Source: Oscillospiraceae bacterium (GTDB lineage Bacteria > Bacillota > Clostridia > Oscillospirales > Ruminococcaceae). From it: a DNA stretch of 39,022 nucleotides. Under the pieces are notes generated by a model, which was given only the letters and a program-made list of their open reading frames with translations, did not search any database and had not been told where the DNA came from. The first letter of the stretch is position 1. Each line of letters begins with the position of its first letter. The stretch is taken from NCBI GenBank assembly GCA_017468865.1, contig JAFUHM010000023.1, positions 1 through 39,022 on the forward strand, read 5' to 3'. Of the stretch, positions 34,870 to 39,022 are shown piece by piece. The position numbers and the translations under genes are program-made.

Positions 34870-36078
34870 TCACTTTTTCCTGATATCGGGGACCATGTCC
34901 TTGGGGCCTACCGAAGCATTCTCTTCAATGGTCACATTATGACCGATGACAGCTATTCCCCAGTCATCACGGTTCTCGACAGCCTCAGGCCTTGCGCCTA
35001 TGTGCGCACCCTTCTCTATGACGCTGTTCTCGCCGACGATGGCGTACTCAACGATAGCGCCTTCCTTTATGACAGAGCCGGGCATGATGATGGATTCGGT
35101 AACTATTGCATTCTTCTCTATCGTTACCCCTTCAAAGATAACGGAGAAGTCGATCTCACCGTCGATGATGCACCCCTCAGCCACCATGGAGTTTTCCACG
35201 TTTGCGTTCTCGCCGAAGTACTGGGGAGGAAGGACGGGGTTCCTGGAATACATCTTCCAGTCGGGGTCGTACAGGTCGATGGGGATCTTTGGATTGAGGA
35301 TGTCCATATTTGCTTCCCACAGGGAGTCAAGTGTCCCGACATCCTTCCAGTAGCCGTCAAATGCGTATGCTACCAGCTTTTCTCCCGCATTCATCATGTT
35401 GGGGATTATAGCCTTTCCGAAGTCCTTGTCCTCATCGGGATTGTTTTCGTTGTCTATGAGGTACTGACGGAGCTTGGACCATGTGAATACATATATGCCC
35501 ATGGATGCAAGCGTCGATCTCGGATTCTTGGGCTTCTCCTCGAAGTCTACGATATTTCCGCTGTCATCGGTTATCATTATGCCGAAGCGTGAAGCCTCCT
35601 CAAGGGGCACGTCAAGGACTGCGATGGTGGCATCTGCGCCCTTCTCCTTGTGGAACTGGATCATATCGTTATAGTCCATCTTGTAGATGTGGTCGCCTGA
35701 CAGCACGATCACATATTCGGGACTGTAACGGTCTACAAAGGCTATATTCTGATAAATGGCATTGGCAGTACCCTTATACCACTCTGCACCGAGTGCGGTC
35801 TGATAAGGGGGAAGGCAATGAGCTCCGCCGTACTGCTTGTCAAGATCCCAGGGCTGACCGTTGCCGATGTAGTCATTGAGCACCAGAGGCTGATACTGAG
35901 TCAGTACGCCTACCGTGTCAATACCTGAGTTGACGCAGTTGGAGAGGGGGAAATCGATTATCCTGTACTTGCCGCCGTAGGGAACAGCAGGCTTTGCCAT
36001 GTCCTGAGTGAGGGCATACAGTCTGCTTCCCTGTCCGCCGGCAAGCAGCATTGCGACGCATTCTTTCTTTGTATACAT
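34870..36078 (-). CDS. glgC: Glucose-1-phosphate adenylyltransferase
   Basis: Makes ADP-glucose from ATP and glucose-1-phosphate, the committed step of glycogen synthesis. The start is placed at ATG 36078 because GAAAGGAT has proper spacing to it; ATG 36087 lies directly on that site. The 402 residues have [54 protein letters not shown] and FEEKPKNP, plus a C-terminal beta-helix. All catalytic signatures are intact, in contrast to the adjacent GlgD. Confidence 0.96.
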   Translation of the reverse strand: MYTKKECVAMLLAGGQGSRLYALTQDMAKPAVPYGGKYRIIDFPLSNCVNSGIDTVGVLTQYQPLVLNDYIGNGQPWDLDKQYGGAHCLPPYQTALGAEWYKGTANAIYQNIAFVDRYSPEYVIVLSGDHIYKMDYNDMIQFHKEKGADATIAVLDVPLEEASRFGIMITDDSGNIVDFEEKPKNPRSTLASMGIYVFTWSKLRQYLIDNENNPDEDKDFGKAIIPNMMNAGEKLVAYAFDGYWKDVGTLDSLWEANMDILNPKIPIDLYDPDWKMYSRNPVLPPQYFGENANVENSMVAEGCIIDGEIDFSVIFEGVTIEKNAIVTESIIMPGSVIKEGAIVEYAIVGENSVIEKGAHIGARPEAVENRDDWGIAVIGHNVTIEENASVGPKDMVPDIRKK

Positions 36079-36104
36079 ATTTTCCATCCTTTCGGGTATA
36101 TCAT

Positions 36105-38303
36105 TTATTTGTCAGTCTTCTTGGTTCGGGTGCGCTTAGGCTTCGGCTCATCAGCCTTAGCGGCTGTATCACCTGCATCCGCCTTCTTCCCCGAACGCTT
36201 GGGCTTGGGTGCGTCAGTCTTAACGGCTGTATCGCTTGTGTCCGCCTTCTTTGCCGAACGCTTGGGCTTCGGCTCATCGGTCTTAACAGCTGTATCGGTT
36301 GTGACCGCCTTCTTTCTCGGACGCTTGGGCTTCTGTTCAGCGGGCTTTGCCTCTTCCTTGACCTCGATAGGCTCTACGTCTATGATCTCCTTCTTGGGAG
36401 CGGGGGTGTACCGCAGATAAATCGCAGAGAGCCCCGGTATGGTAAGGGATATGGAGTGATCGCAGCCGTGCATGGGTGTGCTGCGTGACTTCAGCCTGCC
36501 GTTGTCTACTTCTCCCGAGCCGCCGTATTTAAGGTCATCCGTGCAGAATACCTGCTCATATGTGCCCTCATACGGAACGCCTATGCAGTATCCCGATCTT
36601 GTCACGGGGACAAAGTTGCATACGACGATGATCTCCTTGGGGTCGTCCTTGTCCGTCATGTCTATGCGGCGGAAGGCTATGATGCTCTGGGTGTAGTCAT
36701 CAGCGCTTATCCACTTGAAGCCGTCCCATGAATCGTCGTTTATCCACAGGGGAGAGTTGTCAAGATAGAAGTGGTTGATATCGTGGAAGAAACGGTGGAT
36801 CTTTTCATGATTGGGATATTCGAGAAGCATCCAGTCGAGCTCCTTCTTGTAATCCCATTCGATGATCTGACCGAGTTCCGTGCCCATGAAGTTGAGCTTC
36901 TTTCCGGGGTGAGCCATCATATATGCGATGAAGGCTCTGTCCGAAGCAAACTTCCCCTCCATCGAGGGACTGCTCATTTTGTTGTAGAGTGAGCATTTGC
37001 CGTGGACTACCTCATCATGGGAGATAGGAAGGATAAAGTTCTCGGAAAAGGCATAGAAGAATGAGAACGTCAGCTTTCCGTGGTTGCCTGCCCTGTAAAT
37101 GGGGTCGGTCTTCATGTAGTCAAGGGTGTCGTTCATCCAGCCCATGTTCCATTTGAAATTGAATCCGAGTCCGCCTGCGTCTGCGGGCTTTGTCACCATA
37201 GGCCAAGCCGTGGACTCTTCGGCAATCATGAGCGTGTCGGGATTTCGTGAGAATACTGCGGTATTGAGTTTGCGCAGGAACTCTATCGCCTCGTAGTTCT
37301 CGTTGCCGCCGTCCTTGTTCGGACGCCATTCACGCCTGTCGTAGTCAAGGTAGAGCATGGAAGCCACTGCATCCACACGCAGGCCGTCAACGTGGAACTT
37401 TTCTATCCAGTATATTGCGTTGGAGATAAGGAAGCTCCTGACCTCGCCCTTGCCGTAGTCAAATACACGGGTGCCCCAGGACTTGTGTTCCTTTTTGAGG
37501 GGATCGGCGTATTCGTAGCAGTCGCCGCCGTCAAATTCAAACAGTCCTGCCGCATCCTTCGGGAAGTGGGCAGGCACCCAGTCAAGAATGACGGAAATGC
37601 CGTTCTGATGGAAAATGTCTATCATTTCCATGAACTGCTTCGGAGTGCCGAAACGTGAAGTGGGCGCATAGTAGCCTATGACCTGATATCCCCATGACCC
37701 GTCGAAGGGGTATTCGGAAAGGGGCATCAGCTCAATATGAGTGTATCCCATATCCTTGAGGTACTCGCTCATCTCCGTGCCGAACTTCACATAGTCAAAG
37801 GGTGAGCCGTCCTCGTACTGACGCCATGAACCGAGATGCGCTTCATATATGTTCATGGGAGAGCGGTAGACGTTTGTCTGCTTTTTCTTTTCGTACCACT
37901 CCGCATCGTGCCATTCATATGTATCAAGGTCAACATATTTGGTGGCTGTATTCGGCCTCAGCTCCATATGTGCGCCATACGGATCGGCCTTGTCTGTAAT
38001 GGAATAATGTGATGATTCTATGGAATACTTGTATGTAAAGAATTCATCCACATCGGGAATGAACAGCTCCCATACCGAAGGGTCGGACAAGCGGTACATG
38101 GGATCCTTGTCCCTGTCCCAGCCGTTGAAATCGCCTATGAGGGAAACCGACTTCGCATTTGGTGCCCATACACGGAAGTATACGCCCTGTTTCCCATCCT
38201 TTTCCCCTTTATGGGAACCGAAGAATTTGAAAGCCTCATAATTCGTACCCTCATGGAATACGAACAACGGGAATTCATAATTGCCGATGGAGCTCTGACT
38301 CAT
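36105..38303 (-). CDS. glgB: 1,4-alpha-glucan branching enzyme with Lys-rich repeat tail
   Basis: Introduces alpha-1,6 branches into glycogen. The start is ATG 38303 with AGGAGA seven bases upstream; ATG 38345 lacks a site. The N-terminal CBM48 (about 20-115) is followed by a GH13 catalytic domain with [22 protein letters not shown] (nucleophile Asp), [10 protein letters not shown] (acid Glu) and [11 protein letters not shown], then the C-terminal beta domain to about 635. The last ~95 residues are extra: a Lys/Pro/Ala/Thr-rich tail of three 21-residue repeats with DEPKPKR and KKAD motifs. This basic, probably disordered tail is not part of ordinary GlgB. First gene of the glycogen operon. 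Confidence 0.95.
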   Translation of the reverse strand: MSQSSIGNYEFPLFVFHEGTNYEAFKFFGSHKGEKDGKQGVYFRVWAPNAKSVSLIGDFNGWDRDKDPMYRLSDPSVWELFIPDVDEFFTYKYSIESSHYSITDKADPYGAHMELRPNTATKYVDLDTYEWHDAEWYEKKKQTNVYRSPMNIYEAHLGSWRQYEDGSPFDYVKFGTEMSEYLKDMGYTHIELMPLSEYPFDGSWGYQVIGYYAPTSRFGTPKQFMEMIDIFHQNGISVILDWVPAHFPKDAAGLFEFDGGDCYEYADPLKKEHKSWGTRVFDYGKGEVRSFLISNAIYWIEKFHVDGLRVDAVASMLYLDYDRREWRPNKDGGNENYEAIEFLRKLNTAVFSRNPDTLMIAEESTAWPMVTKPADAGGLGFNFKWNMGWMNDTLDYMKTDPIYRAGNHGKLTFSFFYAFSENFILPISHDEVVHGKCSLYNKMSSPSMEGKFASDRAFIAYMMAHPGKKLNFMGTELGQIIEWDYKKELDWMLLEYPNHEKIHRFFHDINHFYLDNSPLWINDDSWDGFKWISADDYTQSIIAFRRIDMTDKDDPKEIIVVCNFVPVTRSGYCIGVPYEGTYEQVFCTDDLKYGGSGEVDNGRLKSRSTPMHGCDHSISLTIPGLSAIYLRYTPAPKKEIIDVEPIEVKEEAKPAEQKPKRPRKKAVTTDTAVKTDEPKPKRSAKKADTSDTAVKTDAPKPKRSGKKADAGDTAAKADEPKPKRTRTKKTDK
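36133..36321. repeat. Three tandem 63-bp units inside glgB
   Basis: CGCTT(G/A)GGCTT starts at 36133, 36196, 36259 and again at 36322, an exact 63-base period (21 codons). The fourth copy is partial. The units encode the Lys/Pro-rich GlgB tail and keep the reading frame. Confidence 0.9.
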
Positions 38304-38404
38304 CTGATCATCTCCTGCCCAAGTTTTTAGGTTGATCCCTTTCATTGAAGTGTAAGAGATATGCGTTTGCGGAATGTCTCTTTCACCGCATTAATTCATT
38401 ATCT

Positions 38405-38433
38405 ATTTTAACAGATTTTTACATGAATTACAA
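38405..38433 (-). promoter_or_regulatory. Promoter of the glycogen operon
   Basis: On the minus strand TTGTAA (38428-38433), 17-base spacer, TAAAAT (38405-38410), about 100 bases before the glgB start. Confidence 0.65.
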
Positions 38434-38666
38434 GAGGAATTGTAAAAGTTCTATAAATGTATTAACTTTTGATGTATCACTTTGTTAATGTTGCACAAAT
38501 CTATAATTCTCTCACACGTCCCGAATACGGGAAAGCCGGAGGCTGATCCCGATAGATCCTATTCTGATGCGGTTTTACGGCTGTCATTAGGCCTGATATC
38601 CCCGCATACGGCAATGATCGGGAGATGATGGGGATTTTGTTTCATAATAAGTTAACAAAAAATTCA
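38434..38666. other. Non-coding stretch between glg promoter and tRNA promoter
   Basis: About 230 bases without a gene. Only a small TCCCG-AATA-CGGGA hairpin near 38519-38532 was seen. The AT-rich part next to the glg promoter may hold regulator sites, none recognised. Confidence 0.5.
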
Positions 38667-38695
38667 TTGACAAAAACCACCCGATATGATATACT
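38667..38695 (+). promoter_or_regulatory. Promoter of tRNA-Leu
   Basis: TTGACA (38667-38672), 17-base spacer, TATACT (38690-38695), 34 bases before the tRNA. Confidence 0.85.
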
Positions 38696-38729
38696 AACAA
38701 AGTCGGCTGTTGAGGTCGGCATGATAAAT

Positions 38730-38813
38730 GCGGAAGTGCTGGAATAGGCAGACAGGCACGTTTGAGGTGCGTGTGTCTTTGACGTGTGGGTTCAAGTCCC
38801 ATCTTCCGCACCA
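38730..38813 (+). tRNA. tRNA-Leu (anticodon GAG)
   Basis: An 84-base class II tRNA with encoded CCA (38811-38813). Acceptor GCGGAAG pairs with CTTCCGC, the anticodon stem CACGT/GCGTG holds loop TTGAGGT with anticodon GAG at 38764-38766, a long variable arm follows, and the T loop is TTCAAGT. Its own promoter and a terminator surround it. Confidence 0.95.
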
Positions 38814-38815
38814 CA

Positions 38816-38837
38816 CCCCGATACTTATGTATCGGGG
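38816..38837 (+). terminator. Hairpin after tRNA-Leu
   Basis: CCCCGATAC (38816-38824) pairs with GTATCGGGG (38829-38837) over TTAT, starting three bases after the CCA end. The following bases lack a clear T run. Confidence 0.65.
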
Positions 38838-38874
38838 AGCAAACATTATCTAATGGATACACATTAACTCATAC

Positions 38875-39022
38875 TTACTTCAATTCGGGCTTTTCACCCT
38901 CTGCAAGCCCATTATTGAGGAAATTGTAATAAATCTGAATACGGCGAGGTGTGCTTTTGTCTTTCGGGCGGTCACCAATCACAACATATTCAATCAGGTC
39001 TACACACATCTCTCTCGTCAGC
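38875..39022 (-). CDS. Serine recombinase, C-terminal end (partial)
   Basis: The frame enters from the right edge and ends at TAA 38875-38877, giving the last 48 residues. It contains TREMCVDLIEYVVIGDRP and RRIQIYYNF, closely like the tail of the recombinase at 3090-4721 ([22 protein letters not shown]), the DUF4368-type end of large serine recombinases. The start lies outside the window. It stops 61 bases from the end of tRNA-Leu, so a second mobile element probably begins here. Confidence 0.75.
   Translation of the reverse strand, partial: LTREMCVDLIEYVVIGDRPKDKSTPRRIQIYYNFLNNGLAEGEKPELK

Noticed and set aside
33727..36078. glgD considered as a broken duplicate of glgC
   Set aside because: Loss of the catalytic loop is normal for GlgD, and the frame and C-terminal domain are intact.

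Overview
The window looks like chromosome of a Gram-positive Clostridia member, most likely a Ruminococcus-like gut Oscillospiraceae. The signs are near-consensus sigma-A promoters, strong GGAGG ribosome binding sites, a GlgC plus GlgD pair, a TnpW/large-serine-recombinase element, an ECF-type vitamin transporter subunit and carbohydrate-active enzymes. The species cannot be named from the sequence alone. Most of the window is moderately GC-rich; the stretch at about 4.8-6.0 kb and the non-coding part of the mobile element are clearly AT-richer.

Left edge (1-4.8 kb): an integrated mobilizable element with a MOBP-type relaxase (minus strand), a roughly 1.1 kb non-coding centre holding three copies of a ~70 bp repeat, tnpW, and a TnpX-type large serine recombinase. 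Its left end was not found. Next come a gene remnant, a zinc-ribbon membrane protein, a 2[4Fe-4S] ferredoxin and a secreted choline-binding-type repeat protein (4.8-7.1 kb).

7.4-12.2 kb: a five-gene operon (small alarmone synthetase, response regulator, histidine kinase, two unrecognised proteins) behind a consensus promoter. 12.2-14.2 kb: a hypothetical protein, secG, and dtd coupled to a low-molecular-weight tyrosine phosphatase gene. 14.2-19.8 kb: a lipoprotein esterase, an unknown lipoprotein, a PlsC-type acyltransferase with an added zinc ribbon, and a cytoplasmic GH43 glycosidase. The alarmone synthetase, esterase and GH43 promoters share an almost identical 19-base block around the -10 box.

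19.8-21.2 kb: an ECF substrate-binding protein coupled to a divergent type III pantothenate kinase. 21.3-30.5 kb: the most striking region, a two-gene operon with a MATE exporter fused to an RsbW-like ATPase domain, overlapping a 2,417-residue dimodular NRPS (C-A-T-C-A-T-R). The terminal reductase predicts release of a dipeptide aldehyde, or its cyclised pyrazinone. A 16-bp perfect palindrome overlaps the operon promoter.

30.5-38.4 kb: the glycogen operon glgB-glgC-glgD-glgA, followed on the same strand by rfbA and a YjbR-EVE fusion gene. GlgB has an unusual Lys/Pro-rich C-terminal tail encoded by an exact 63-bp-period repeat. At the right edge are tRNA-Leu(GAG) and the 3' end of a second serine recombinase, so the core genes lie between two recombinase genes.
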